Assembly: GCA_040285825.1 (NCBI GenBank)
Contig: JAUPSS010000003.1
Span: 2,852,001 to 2,916,000 of the forward strand
Source: Eukaryota sp. TZLM1-RC
Lineage: Eukaryota; Metamonada: BaSk clade
Length of the DNA: 64,000 nt
Reading direction: 5' to 3'
The translations under genes and the position numbers were made by a program. The notes under the pieces were generated by a model that had not been told where the DNA came from, made no database searches, and saw nothing but the letters and a program-made list of their open reading frames with translations. Below, piece by piece: positions 50,832 to 61,016 of this stretch; the stretch's first letter is position 1, and the number at the start of each line of letters is the position of its first letter.

Positions 50832-53669
50832 CCAGTTTGCAACCGATTAAAGCACAAAACTTGCAACACTTGTGGTATTTCTTTTAGAAAAAATGCAAAA
50901 GGAAAAACTTCTGATCGATGCTTGAAATGCCGCATAGTTGATAACTACCATCCTCCTATAAGAATACCTCAAGAAATTCATCCGACCAAATGCAATGAAT
51001 TTGCTTTCGTTTTTCAAAGATTTTTGGATCAATTATGTAAAGGAAAGTATGCTATCAATACTATTTGGGAATTTTTTGGTTCTTTTTGTCCTCCTTTTGA
51101 ACAAAATTTCGTTAATATTTCCGAAGATTTAACTAATATAGCACCGAGAAATCAGTCATCCGAGAAATTAAGTAAAATTTTTGAAGACAAATGCTTTGAC
51201 AACAAATGGTCCAAGGCTTTGTCAGCTTTAAGTCCCGGAGTCAAAGCACCGAACAATGAAAATACAATAGATAAACTGAAAATACTTCATCCTTATGAAG
51301 ACCCTATAATGGATCAAAACTTTTACGGCACATACTGGGAAAATTATCCATTGATGCCATCAGAAGTTTTTTCGGTTATCAAAAAGAGACCTCGTGGTAA
51401 GTCTGCCGGACTTTCTGGTATTACTATTGATCATGTAAAAGCCGCGATTATTTCTTCAGAAGATTGCCTTGGTTTATTGACCAAATTTTTCAACCAAATA
51501 TTATCTGGTCAACGCAAATACCCAGAAGAATTAAGAAGTTCTCGTTTGACTGCACTTGTCAAAAATTCAAAAATGGATGTTCGTCCTATTGCAGTCTCTG
51601 AGAGCTTACACAATATTTTTTCTGCGTGTTGCTTAAGCAGGTTCAATGAAAAAGCTAAAAAGATTTTATTACCCTTTCAATATGGTATAAATACTACAGA
51701 TGGAGTCTCTTCAGCGATTTTTGCTACTGATGTCTTATTTCGTCAAAATGAATCCAATGTTTGCATGTCATTGGATTTTAGTAATGCTTTCATTTCACTA
51801 AGTCGTCGCAGTATCCATGGTGCTCTATTGCAATATATGCCGGAATTAATACCATATTTTCAATCAACATATTGCACATATTCTAATTTACATTTTGGTA
51901 ACAACATTTTGAGTTCATCAAGTGGCGTAAAGCAAGGAGATCCGTTAGGACCTCTTTTGTTTTATTTGGCCATTCATCCTATTCTACTGCAAATTCAAGA
52001 GATGTTTCCTTCGCTAAAAATGATTGCATATATGGATGATGTTGTGCTTATTGGTGATTTAAATATTGTGAAAAAAGCAACTGTATGTTTTAAAGAATTA
52101 TTTACCAAAATTGGTCTCCGACTTAATTTACTTAAATGTGTTTTGTTATCGAATTCTCCAGTTTCCACAATAATTGATGATATTGAAATTCAAGCCAAAT
52201 TATATTCAATTGATGCTATTCGTCATTTGGGTTCATTTTTAGGAAATAATGATGAAATTACCAAAAAATTGTTTGAAAAGTTGAACTCAATTTCCGACAA
52301 AATTGACCGAATGATGAATTTAGATATAAAAAAACACATCAAATTTACCATTATAAGACTGTGTTTTAGTTCCAATTTTAATCATATATTTCGATCTACA
52401 AATCCTCTCGTCACTAGACCTTTGGCTCAAAAGTTTAATGAGTTACGTGCAAAAGTTCTGTCTCAATTACTGGGTTGTAAAATGTTTCAAATTCCAGATC
52501 ATGCTTACCTTAGTCCACATTATGGTGGTTTAGGGTGGACGAAGGCTTCTATTCTTACCTCGTGTGCTTTTGTTGGTGGATGCAGAAATGCAATCTTTGA
52601 GTTTTCCGAAAGATTTGCAGATTGGGAAGATTTATTGATGACAACGCAAAGTTCCACTGTTTTTGCATTAAATGAAGAAATTTCAAGAATTGATGTAGAA
52701 AAATGGGGTCGATGTTTTCCCCAATCATTCAATGGCAATATTCCAGAAAAAAATGTTTTAAATTTGAAGTACACTCTTCGAACATTACAGAAAAGATTGA
52801 CTGGAATGTATGAAAAAGATCTTTATAATAATATTTGCAGTTCGGCTGTTTTAAATCAAGATCTTCACTCATTGTTATTGGAAAAGGGTGTTTGTGAAAA
52901 CAAGACGTCAGATTCTTCACTTTTTGTAACCATTGTACCACGAAGATTTGGATTGTGTGCCACTAATGAAGCATTTGTAACAAAAATGAGATTATATTTG
53001 AACATCCCCATTAACCAATTATTATCAAAAGAAAAATGTATTTGTTCGAATTCACCTCAACTCACTTTGCGCCATGCTCTAAATTGCTCTAAATTGATAA
53101 CTTATCGTTCTTCATTACATGATGCTGTTAGAGACACTGTTTTCAATATGGCACAAACTGCAAGGATATCGTGTATCAAAGAGCCCCTGCTGAAGGAAAC
53201 ACTTTCTCTGAATAATTTTGGTTCTGAAGATAGAGGTGATGTATACTGTGATTGGATTGATAATTCTGAAGCTATTGTTGACTTTGTCTCATGTAATGTT
53301 GCAAACGATACTTTGGTTCACAGAAGAAAACTTAATCCTGTGGCTGCTCTGGATTTTAAAGCAAAAGAAAAACATAGAAAATATGATAAAGAAATTGAAG
53401 ATGCAAATGTCGATAGAAATACACAGCTAGTTTTTATTGCTTTCCCATTTTCGATAAATGGAAGATTATCAGTTGAAGCAGAAACTTTTTTGGATGACTT
53501 CCAAAAAATGGTGAAAGAAAAAACAATGAAAAGATTTGATATTTTTTTATGGCGTTCACGGATTCAATTTGCCATTATTAATAGATTACCGCGGTTTTTC
53601 AATCGAATTAGAGAAGCTTTAGCTAGACAGCAAGCAAATCAAGATTTTGTAGAGGAAATCTTGGTTTAA
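50832..53669 (+). CDS. family A ORF, RT and endonuclease-like part
   Basis: About 945 codons without a stop, from P-V-C-N-R (continuous with 48320-48682 before insertion) to E-E-I-L-V and TAA; the first internal ATG is 50922. RT motifs: S-L-D-F-S-N-A-F, G-V-K-Q-G-D-P-L-G-P-L-L-F and A-Y-M-D-D-V-V-L. The C-terminal C-I-C..L-R-H-A-L-N-C knuckle and R-G-D-V...I-V-D-F are the presumed nicking module for target-primed reverse transcription. The frame is intact, so this copy was active recently or is young. Confidence 0.85.
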   Translation, partial: PVCNRLKHKTCNTCGISFRKNAKGKTSDRCLKCRIVDNYHPPIRIPQEIHPTKCNEFAFVFQRFLDQLCKGKYAINTIWEFFGSFCPPFEQNFVNISEDLTNIAPRNQSSEKLSKIFEDKCFDNKWSKALSALSPGVKAPNNENTIDKLKILHPYEDPIMDQNFYGTYWENYPLMPSEVFSVIKKRPRGKSAGLSGITIDHVKAAIISSEDCLGLLTKFFNQILSGQRKYPEELRSSRLTALVKNSKMDVRPIAVSESLHNIFSACCLSRFNEKAKKILLPFQYGINTTDGVSSAIFATDVLFRQNESNVCMSLDFSNAFISLSRRSIHGALLQYMPELIPYFQSTYCTYSNLHFGNNILSSSSGVKQGDPLGPLLFYLAIHPILLQIQEMFPSLKMIAYMDDVVLIGDLNIVKKATVCFKELFTKIGLRLNLLKCVLLSNSPVSTIIDDIEIQAKLYSIDAIRHLGSFLGNNDEITKKLFEKLNSISDKIDRMMNLDIKKHIKFTIIRLCFSSNFNHIFRSTNPLVTRPLAQKFNELRAKVLSQLLGCKMFQIPDHAYLSPHYGGLGWTKASILTSCAFVGGCRNAIFEFSERFADWEDLLMTTQSSTVFALNEEISRIDVEKWGRCFPQSFNGNIPEKNVLNLKYTLRTLQKRLTGMYEKDLYNNICSSAVLNQDLHSLLLEKGVCENKTSDSSLFVTIVPRRFGLCATNEAFVTKMRLYLNIPINQLLSKEKCICSNSPQLTLRHALNCSKLITYRSSLHDAVRDTVFNMAQTARISCIKEPLLKETLSLNNFGSEDRGDVYCDWIDNSEAIVDFVSCNVANDTLVHRRKLNPVAALDFKAKEKHRKYDKEIEDANVDRNTQLVFIAFPFSINGRLSVEAETFLDDFQKMVKEKTMKRFDIFLWRSRIQFAIINRLPRFFNRIREALARQQANQDFVEEILV

Positions 53670-54033
53670 TGATAGTCGTCCCATTAGTTATGATTTAATT
53701 TAATCATGTGTGCAAATTCAATAAATATAAATCTTATGTTGATGAACTTTACTGGTGGAAAAGTTGTAACTTTGGTGGTAATCAGCAGTAACAGTATACC
53801 ACTTTTCAAGCAGCTGTGCAAGTTATCAAATTCGCGAGATATATGATAGACCTGCCTGAATGGTGATATGAATATGATTTTAAATATTGTTGGTCTCGGC
53901 ATTGAATGTTCGATTTCGGTCCTATTCCTGTTACTCTTCTACGTGACATAGCTTTACTCACAGTGACTTTTTTGCGAAGAATTGATCGATAATGTCAAAT
54001 ATTAATGTCAATAATCAGTAATGGAGGACAAAA
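53670..54033. other. family A 3' UTR and spacer, no gene
   Basis: The family A 3' UTR ends near 53728 ('ttcaataaatataaatc'). The rest, to the tRNA gene, has no recognised feature. Confidence 0.5.
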
Positions 54034-54106
54034 TGGAGATGCAGGGTTTCGATCCCCGTACCTCACGCATGCTAAGCGTGCGCTCTACCAATTGAGCTAC
54101 ACCCCC
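54034..54106 (-). tRNA. tRNA-Ala: tRNA-Ala (AGC)
   Basis: The minus strand folds fully. The acceptor GGGGGTG pairs with CATCTCC, the D arm is GCTCAATTGGTAGAGC, the anticodon stem CACGC/GCGTG encloses TTAGCAT (anticodon AGC), and the T arm is CGGGG ATCGAAA CCCTG. Discriminator A, no intron. Confidence 0.95.
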
Positions 54107-54220
54107 TCCGAAAGTGGTCATAGTTCGGACTTTACGGATATACTGGCACATTGATGTTTTACTCAAATTGTTTGTGATTTTTTTCTAACTGGAATATTTA
54201 TTGAGATCAAAAAAATCTAT

Positions 54221-54600
54221 CTAGAATTCAATATCCTCCAAACAAGCGTCACTATTACTGAACCTACTCACAGCATTACGTTCATATTCTACACCAATAG
54301 CTAAAAGTGCCTTTGAAATCATTGTTGGAATAGACTTGAAAATGCAAAAAACAATTCTATTTAACCAGAAAGTGGAATTCATTGTTTTACCAGACCTATT
54401 CAGTAACACTTTTTTGAAATTTTCAAAAAATTGCAACCCTGAAGGTCCAATATTGCCAAAAAGAGAAATTGAAAACAACACAAACTGATATTTCACATCT
54501 TCCACTCTACCTAACTGTGCCAAAGGTTCTTCAATTGTTTGATAGAGAAACAAAAGCGTTGTTCTATTTTTTTCAAGAATCAAGTCAATTCAGGTGAATC
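54221..54600 (-). pseudogene. family D non-LTR 3'-end fragment
   Basis: A 120-codon frame ending in D-A-C-L-E-D-I-E-F. It includes E-E-P-L-A-Q-L-G-R-V-E-D-V-K, F-S-I-S-L-F-G-N-I-G-P-S and W-L-N-R-I-V-F-C-I-F-K, parallel to the B tail (W-Q-N-R-I-V-F-S-I-F-K-G). It is 5'-truncated near 54600. Confidence 0.65.
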
Positions 54601-54639
54601 GAAATGGACATGTTATTCATTCTTAGGTGATCAAACACA

Positions 54640-55830
54640 TGTAATTTTGTACCACTTTGCAGTCCATATTTGTATGAGTTGTCTTGTGAACTTGAAAAAT
54701 TGCCACCACAAATTTGGACCAATTGTTTTCCTCAATCAATTCAAGAAACTGCAAACCGATCTCTTTTTAATTTACAGTTTTTGCTGTAACAAGCTTCAAC
54801 AAAAATTGTCAAAGATTTTTGAAAGCTTGGATTTTGATGTTCAACTTGGCTTGGCCAAGAAAAAGAATCCCGCTTTTGCAAATCTCTTACAAGATATGTG
54901 TGATAGTACCATGGTCTGCCTTAGTAACAACAATTCCTCAAGTTTATGGTACTCTCTTAACTGATTCTGTTTGGACTCTGAATATGAGATTTCGTTGTTA
55001 GCTGTAGCTAAACGTGACTTTCCCCTTTAGGAAAGAGGATCACGTCATCATGAGTTTAAATTGTAGTTTTGTTTTATTTTCATTGATTTCTTATATTCTG
55101 TCCATAAACTTCTGTTTTTGTTTATGTTAAGTGCACGAAAAGCAACATCATTCCTTTATCTGGCCTGATAATTTACCTCATATTTTAATTAATAAATGTT
55201 CTCGAGAAATTACAATTACTCATTTGTTAAATTGTAAACATTTTATTACTTTTAGAAGCAAGGTTCATGATGCTGTAAGATACCAGTTATATTGTATGTG
55301 CAAGTCTCATAGAATCGAATCCTTTTTGGAACCTTTGTTGTCAAATCTGTTTGATACTGAAGATGATTTTCATAAGAATAATAGAGGTGATGTAATATTA
55401 CCTAGATTAGATGGAAGCTTCATTTTATTGGATGTAATGTCTGTTGATCCTTGTAATGCCTCAAATGAAAGGCTAGTTAATTCTGAAATTCATATTCCTC
55501 TTTATTGTATTTATTGAATTTGCACACTTAATTAAATTATCTCATAACTAATGGGACGACTATCATTGAACCAAGATTTCCTCTACAAAATTTTGATCTG
55601 CTTGCTGTCTAGCTAAAGCTTCTCTTATTCGATTGAAAAACCGAGGTAATCTATTAATAATGGCAAATTGAATCCGTATCCGTGAACGCCTCTTTCAAAT
55701 GCTGAAAATTTCAAATTCAAAAAATACAATGAACCATTGTCCAAATTGTCCAGCCAACAGCATGCAAAATACAATTTGTATCCATTTCATTTTTCTCTAT
55801 TTGGTTCACCTGCACGTACGGCCATACGTT
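54640..55830 (+). pseudogene. family B relic with two insertions
   Basis: Plus-strand remnant from the linker (Y-L-Y-E/L-S-C-E-L-E-K-L region) to the F-S-L-F-G-S region, in broken frames. It is interrupted by ~155 bp of unknown sequence (about 54996-55151, ends 'gttagctgtagc' and 'aaaagcaacatcatt') and by a family A 3' end at 55503-55688. The right end runs into a minus-strand family A relic near 55830. Confidence 0.7.
55503..55688 (-). mobile_element. 5'-truncated family A 3' end
   Basis: Minus-strand 186-bp copy of the family A tail and 3' UTR with a 7-bp duplication, cctcttt, at its two edges (55496-55502 and 55689-55695). Confidence 0.7.
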
Positions 55831-58290
55831 TACGAGCCGAGCAGCATATAATTTTATAAAGATCATTTTCATACAATCCAGTCAGTCGTTTTTGTAAATC
55901 ATGAGAAGTGTATTTTAAATTTAAATAATTTTTCCGGGAATATTGCCATTGAAATATTGGGGAAAGCATCGACTCCATTTTCTATATCGATTTTTGAAAT
56001 TTCATTATTTAAAGCACAAATATTAGAACTTTGCGTTGTCCATAATGAATCTTTGCAATCTGCAAATTTTCCAGAAAACCAAATATTGCATTGCTGAATC
56101 CACCGATAAAGGCACACGAAGTAACAATTGATGCCTTTGTCCAACCTGAACCGCCATAATGCGAACTAAGATAAGAAAGATCAGGGATTTGGAACATTAA
56201 TTTAAGAAGATGTTGAAAATAGTATTATCAAAATATTGGAATTAGATTTAATTAATTCAGGCCTAAACTGTTTAGGTCTTTCTAATACAAATATCGAAGA
56301 GATAGATTTTTCTAAATTTAATTCACATATTGATAATCTTGTTTTAAGCAATCGTGTCAGAAAAAATATTGAAGGTTTTATGGATTTAAATTTATATTTT
56401 GAATCAAATGAAAATAAATATCTTGCGATCTTTTCCGATCTCGTTAAAATTTACAAAAATTTAGAAACTGAAACAAATAATGGAATTAATCTAACGGATT
56501 CTTACCAAGACTACGTTAGTAAAGTCAATCAAAGTGTGACAACAACATCCACACCCGTTTTTATTTTACACCCCAATAATTGTGACAAAACTTTAGCACG
56601 CAATTCATTGAACTTCTGGGCCACAGGCCTAGTGATAAGAGGATTTGTAGGTCCAAATATATGATTGAAGTTGGAACTAAAACATATTCTTGGTAAATTT
56701 GATATGTTTCTGTACATTCATTTCATCATTTGGTCAATTTTCTTGAAACTTAAATTCTACTTATCAAACAATTCTTTGGTAACTTCATCATTATTTCGTA
56801 AAAACGAACCCAAATGATGAATAGCATCAATTGAATATAACTTGGCTTGAATTTCAATACCATCAACTATTGTTGAAACTGGAGAATTTCAAAGTAAAAC
56901 ACACATAAATAAGTTAATTCGAAGGCCAATATTATTGAATTGTTTTTTGAAACATACAGTTGCTTCTTTGACAATCGTTAAGACACCCATAAGAACAACA
57001 TCATCCATATAAGCAATCATATTTAAGGAAGGAAACATTGCTTGGATTTGTAATGTAATTGGATAAATGGCCAGACAAAACAAAAGAGGTCCTAATGGAT
57101 CTCCCTGCTCAACACCACATGATGAATTTAAAATAGAATTAGCAGAATGCAAATAAGAATTTGTGCAATATGTTGTTTGAAATTCAGGTAACAATTCTGG
57201 CAAGTAACTCAACAAAGCACTATGAATCTGCAACGATTGATTGAATTGAATGCATTGCTAAAAGACAACAACATACAAACAGTGGATTCATTTTGATGAA
57301 ATACAGAAACTGTGGCAAACACTGCTGAAGCAATTCCATCAGTGGTATTAATTCCGTATTGGAACGGTAACAAAATTCTTTTTGCTTTTTCATTGACTCT
57401 GTTTAAACAACAAGCAGAAAAAATAATGTGCAAAATTTCAGAAATTACAACTGGACGAACATCCATTTTGGAGTGCATTTTGACAAGTGCACTCAAACGT
57501 GAACATTTCAATTCTTCAAAATATTTAAGTTGACCAAATAAAACTCTATAAAAAATTATTTTAATAGAATTTGACAATCTTTTAACAAACTCACCGCAGC
57601 TTTGATATCTATAGAAAGACCAAAACGACCTGCAGACATTCCAAGTGATCTTTTTTTGATTACTGGGAAACCTTTGGTGCCATCAATGGATGGCTTTCCC
57701 AATAATCTCCATAAAAATTTTGATCTATTATTCGGTCTCCAAATGGATGTAGGATCTTGAGTTTATCTACAGTTTTTTTTTGGTTATTGGGAGTTTTGAC
57801 TCCTGGCTTTAAAGTAGACAAAGCACTAGACCACTTGTTATCAAAGCATTTATCTTCAAGATTTTTGCCTCAATTTCTCAGATGACACTTTTCTTAGTTT
57901 TTCCACGAAACCTTGTTCAAAAGGAGCACAAAAAGAACCAAAAAATTCCCAGAGAATATTGATAGCATACTTTCCTTTACATAATCGATCCAAAAATCTT
58001 TTAAAAACAAAAGCAGATTCATTGCAGTGCCACAGATATATTTCTTGAGGTATTTTTATAGGAGGTGGTCTTTTATGAATTGTCTTCTACTCTGCAGTTC
58101 AAGCATCGATCTGAGCACCACAATTGCTACAAATTTTATGCTTGATACGAGTGTTTGTTGGTTTTACAACAACTGGAGAATTATTGATCGATTTCTAATC
58201 AGATTCAATTCTTCTAGTAAATTTTCTCTTGCACTTATTTTCAAAATTTGGAGGAGAATTAGAGGAAAGTGAAAAAAAATCATCACTAAT
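55831..58290 (-). pseudogene. long family A-like relic with an unknown insertion
   Basis: On the minus strand, pieces match most of the family A protein: C-S-N-C-G near 58135, C-K-G-K-Y-A-I-N near 57985, L-K-I-L-H-P near 57755, D-Q-N-F-Y-G near 57720, Y-G-I-N-T-T-D-G near 57345, G-D-P-L-G-P-L-L-F near 57085, A-Y-M-D-D-V-V-L near 57010, F-N-E-L-R-A-K-V near 56615 and S-H-Y-G-G-x-G-W-T-K near 56150. Stops and shifts abound. The 3' part is missing. A foreign ~370-bp segment lies at 56198-56567. Confidence 0.75.
56198..56567 (+). other. unidentified coding-like insertion in the family A relic
   Basis: A plus-strand frame of about 120 codons (E-D-V-E-N-S-I-I-K-I-L ... D-S-Y-Q-D-Y-V-S-K-V-N-Q) is open across the whole inserted block, which splits G-C-K-I from M-F-Q-I-P of the relic. 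It is acidic and Asn-rich, and no family was recognised. It could be an exon of another element or gene. Confidence 0.4.
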
Positions 58291-58679
58291 GAATCAGTAA
58301 ATGGATTAGCAACATTAATGAATATGGTGAATCTTCAATTAATAATATCACTTCTCATGTGTTGGCATCACGTCGAATCAAGGGCACCAAGACTCTGCAA
58401 TTAAAAATTCTCACATAATTCTTTTAACAGAAAATCCACAAGACCCATTATAAGTCTGTCCAATTGCTTTCCCGCTGATACTCAAGGAATTTAGTGCAGA
58501 TGTTTGGTTTTCTTAAGACCTTAGACTAAGAAATGCAATACATGGAACCTGGATAAAATCCATCAACTGTTTCTCATATGTAATAACAGTTTATTATTGG
58601 ATTATTGGTTTTGAACAAAAGATACAACTGAATATTTATTAAGAGGATAACTAATACAAAATAGATACAAAATAACTTA
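58291..58679. other. no gene seen
   Basis: AT-rich sequence between the family A relic and the Rab7 stop codon; the right part is the likely Rab7 3' UTR. Confidence 0.4.
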
Positions 58680-59419
58680 CTAGCAGGCGCAACCTGAACC
58701 GCCACTATTGTTTGGAGTACTAAGATCTGCATCCTCTGGTAACCAAACTGGGGACACATCCTCTCTTTGCAAGGCCATTTTTGCAACAGTCTGGAAGGCT
58801 TGTTCCTATGATAAGACTGAGAACATATACAAACAATGTTATAATTCTCTTTGGCAGAAGTTTCAAAATAGGGTATATCGCCCTTAGATTGACACCATGC
58901 AGTTGCTCTCTTATTTGACACACTGCGATTTTGTTGGATATCAATTTTGTTTCCGAGAAGAACGAATGGGAAAGTCTCAACATCACTAGGAGATGCTTGG
59001 ATAAGGAATTCTTCACGCCATTGTTCTATTGTATCAAAAGTCTTCGAGTCATTGACGTCAAAAACGAGAACACAACAGTCGGCTCCGCGGTAGAAGGCAA
59101 CACCGAGACTTTGGAAGCGCTCCTGGCCAGCAGTGTCCCACATTTGCATGGTCACAAGTCGGTCATCGACCATAATTTCCTTATTGAGGAAGTCCTTCGG
59201 TAAGAATTAGGTTTTGAGAACATACAGCTCCTGCGATAAGAAAGAACAAAGTGAAACGAACCAATAGTAGCTCTGTATTGGGCGGTAAACTTTTTGTTGA
59301 CGTACTGGTGGAGAAGAGATGTCTTGCCAACACTGGAATAAGGGACTCGTCAGATGAACTTACCCAGAATCACCAAGGATGATTACTTTTAAAAGACACT
59401 TGCGACGAGTTGATGCCAT
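58680..59419 (-). CDS. RAB7: Rab7 GTPase with four tiny introns and a 5-nt microexon
   Basis: Exons on the minus strand: 59419-59364, 59332-59262, 59230-59226, 59194-58835, 58805-58680. Introns are 31, 31, 31 and 29 nt, all GT-AG. The spliced protein (~205 residues) starts M-A-S-T-R-R-K and reads G-D-S-G-V-G-K-T across intron 1, A-T-I-G-A-D-F-L across the microexon, [14 protein letters not shown] and E-T-S-A-K-E, then ends C-A-C, a geranylgeranylation signal. Rab7 directs late endosome to lysosome/vacuole traffic. Without the microexon (gagct) the frame breaks and the conserved Ala is lost. It is divergent from the Tctex1 gene; the start codons are 107 bp apart. Confidence 0.92.
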
Positions 59420-59526
59420 TGATTTGATGAGAAAAGTAAGATAAAATACCTATCTGCCCATTTATTGCATATAAGCAAGTTCATCACACCAGTTCAATCT
59501 TTTTCACTTGTTCAGGACCCGTTGGC

Positions 59527-59909
59527 ATGGAGGAAAACACTTATAAAACGAAACCAGACACCTACGTCAAAGTTTCCCCATTTAACCAACTTCTTGAGCA
59601 AGAAGTTTCACTACTTTTTGAAAACGTCAATTATGACCCTTCTGCCTCGGAAGAGCTTTCTTCAAAGCTCATCAAAAATCTCCATTCTAAAATACAGACT
59701 CAAGTTCCTCCACGTTACAAATTTGTTGTTGTTGTCCATGTGGGTGAACTCAAAGACCAGACCATGAGGATAACGAGCAGGTGGTTATGGGACCATCAAA
59801 CTGATAACTTCGCATCCTACTCTTACAAAAACGTTTGCAATCGTTGTTTTACTCAACTCAGGCTTCGCTTTATTGCAGTGCATCCATTTATTTTGTATAC
59901 CAAGAGTAA
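59527..59909 (+). CDS. DYNLT1: Tctex1-family dynein light chain with one 29-nt intron
   Basis: Exons 59527-59832 and 59862-59909, with intron 59833-59861 (GT-AG, 29 nt). The protein (~117 residues, normal size) has the Tctex1 signature: R-Y-K-F-V-V-V-V-H-V-G-E, S-R-W-L-W-D-H-Q-T-D-N-F-A and, only after splicing, K-N-A-S-L-Y-C-S-A-S-I-Y-F-V-Y. Tctex1 light chains dimerise and bind dynein intermediate chain for cargo and flagellar transport. Unspliced reading gives a longer, non-homologous tail. The gene is convergent with the SNAPC3-like gene, with a 75-bp gap. Confidence 0.88.
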
Positions 59910-59984
59910 TCTGTACCATAAACCTGCATATTTAGATTATTTTTTATTCTATTTTTATATTTATATAATATTGATTTGTATTTA

Positions 59985-60902
59985 TTAAACATCAGTTTCA
60001 AACAATAATTCCACATCTTCGCATTCATCAACTTCCATTCCACCGTTAGTAAAACAAAACTTACACCAAAAAGAAGGATGGACACTTGACAATGGATGAT
60101 GGCCAATGATATACAGAGCCCCCCTGTCACCACAAACATCGCAAAGATGAGCGTCAGGCTTGGTATACATTGAGACACATCGAGGTGAGTCTGGTTCCCA
60201 AAAGGCAAGAGTTCTGATTGTTCTAACAATGACCAAATGTTGATGGAAAGCCCCTTTACAACCCCGGACAAAGACCAGCTCCTGACCTACAGTAGGAGAA
60301 AGATCAGCAACAGTTGAATTTGTGAGGGATCTGACATCAGCCAAACCTTGAGGAAAGCTTGTCAAGTTTTGTTCTCTTACAAAATCAAAAAAACCATTGA
60401 GAATACATGACTCATAAAGTGAAGAATCAGTATAAGCTTTGGAAGAAGAGATGAGCAGGGATTCAAAATTGGGGTTAGGTAGCAGAAAACAATTACAAGA
60501 AAAAGATGCAGCTATATCAGCAAGAGAAGATGACAAAGGGGTAACAATCTCCATGATTGGCGTCCCAGTTTCCCTGTAAAGATTACATTGGTAAAAAGAG
60601 AAAACAGCTCCAATTCTGAGGTTCGTGTCCACAATTCCAACCTCTAGAGGTGAGTTTATATTCGTGTTGATATCAAGTGTCTCTTCAGACTGTAGAACTT
60701 GATTTTTTAGGGAGGAAGATAATGATGGGAGAAGTCCAGGGTTGATTGAGTGTATGGTAGTTTGTAAAAACAGTTCAACAATTTCAAAAGGGGTACCAAC
60801 TCTGTCCTTTTCAATGAGAAAGTGCTGTGGTAGCTCGTTGTCAGGCTTGACGAACACACTTTTGAAAGTTTGTAAAGCTGAAGACAAAGTATCTTGATTC
60901 AT
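59985..60902 (-). CDS. SNAPC3-like zinc-finger protein
   Basis: Intact 305-residue frame. The C-terminal C-D-V-C-G-D-R-G-A-L-Y-I-I ... H-P-S-F-W-C-K-F-C-F resembles the C-x-x-C-x-x-R-x-A ... DP-x-F-F-C-x-x-C-F finger of SNAPC3, the snRNA-activating complex subunit that binds the proximal sequence element of snRNA promoters. The preceding C-K-G-A-F-H-Q-H-L-V-I-V-R-T-I-R parallels the 'C-E-H-L/F-x-x-x-x-I-R' strand of that family. The N-terminal 200 residues are not recognised. The call is by motif only. Confidence 0.55.
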   Translation of the reverse strand: MNQDTLSSALQTFKSVFVKPDNELPQHFLIEKDRVGTPFEIVELFLQTTIHSINPGLLPSLSSSLKNQVLQSEETLDINTNINSPLEVGIVDTNLRIGAVFSFYQCNLYRETGTPIMEIVTPLSSSLADIAASFSCNCFLLPNPNFESLLISSSKAYTDSSLYESCILNGFFDFVREQNLTSFPQGLADVRSLTNSTVADLSPTVGQELVFVRGCKGAFHQHLVIVRTIRTLAFWEPDSPRCVSMYTKPDAHLCDVCGDRGALYIIGHHPLSSVHPSFWCKFCFTNGGMEVDECEDVELLFETDV

Positions 60903-61016
60903 TCAATGGAACATAGTTGAGGATGGTGTCTGTAACAAGTGTTTGTATCAGCAAAGTTGACTGTGTTTTTCAACCCTTAAATTTCTTTTCACTCACATCC
61001 AAATCAATATCATTTA

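Larger units (their letters stand above)
48320..53669 (+). mobile_element. nearly complete family A non-LTR retrotransposon, interrupted by family B
   Basis: The coding region is in two parts, 48320-48682 and 50832-53669, that join in the same frame once the family B insertion and one 12-bp duplication are removed, giving roughly 1,070 codons. Order: Ser-rich head, CCHC knuckle (C-S-K-C-R-Q-Q-G-H..C), a C4 motif (C-N-T-C-G...C-L-K-C), RT with R-P-I-A-V, G-V-K-Q-G-D-P-L-G-P-L and the YMDD site, then C-I-C..H..C, R-S-S-L-H-D-A-V-R-D, K-E-P and R-G-D-V...V-D-F. The last set fits a restriction-like endonuclease; no apurinic-type endonuclease is seen. The 3' UTR ends near 'gcaaattcaataaata'. Confidence 0.85.

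Noticed and set aside
59888-60271. Minus-strand frame overlapping Tctex1 and the SNAPC3-like gene
   Set aside because: Shadow frame; both overlapped genes have conserved motifs.
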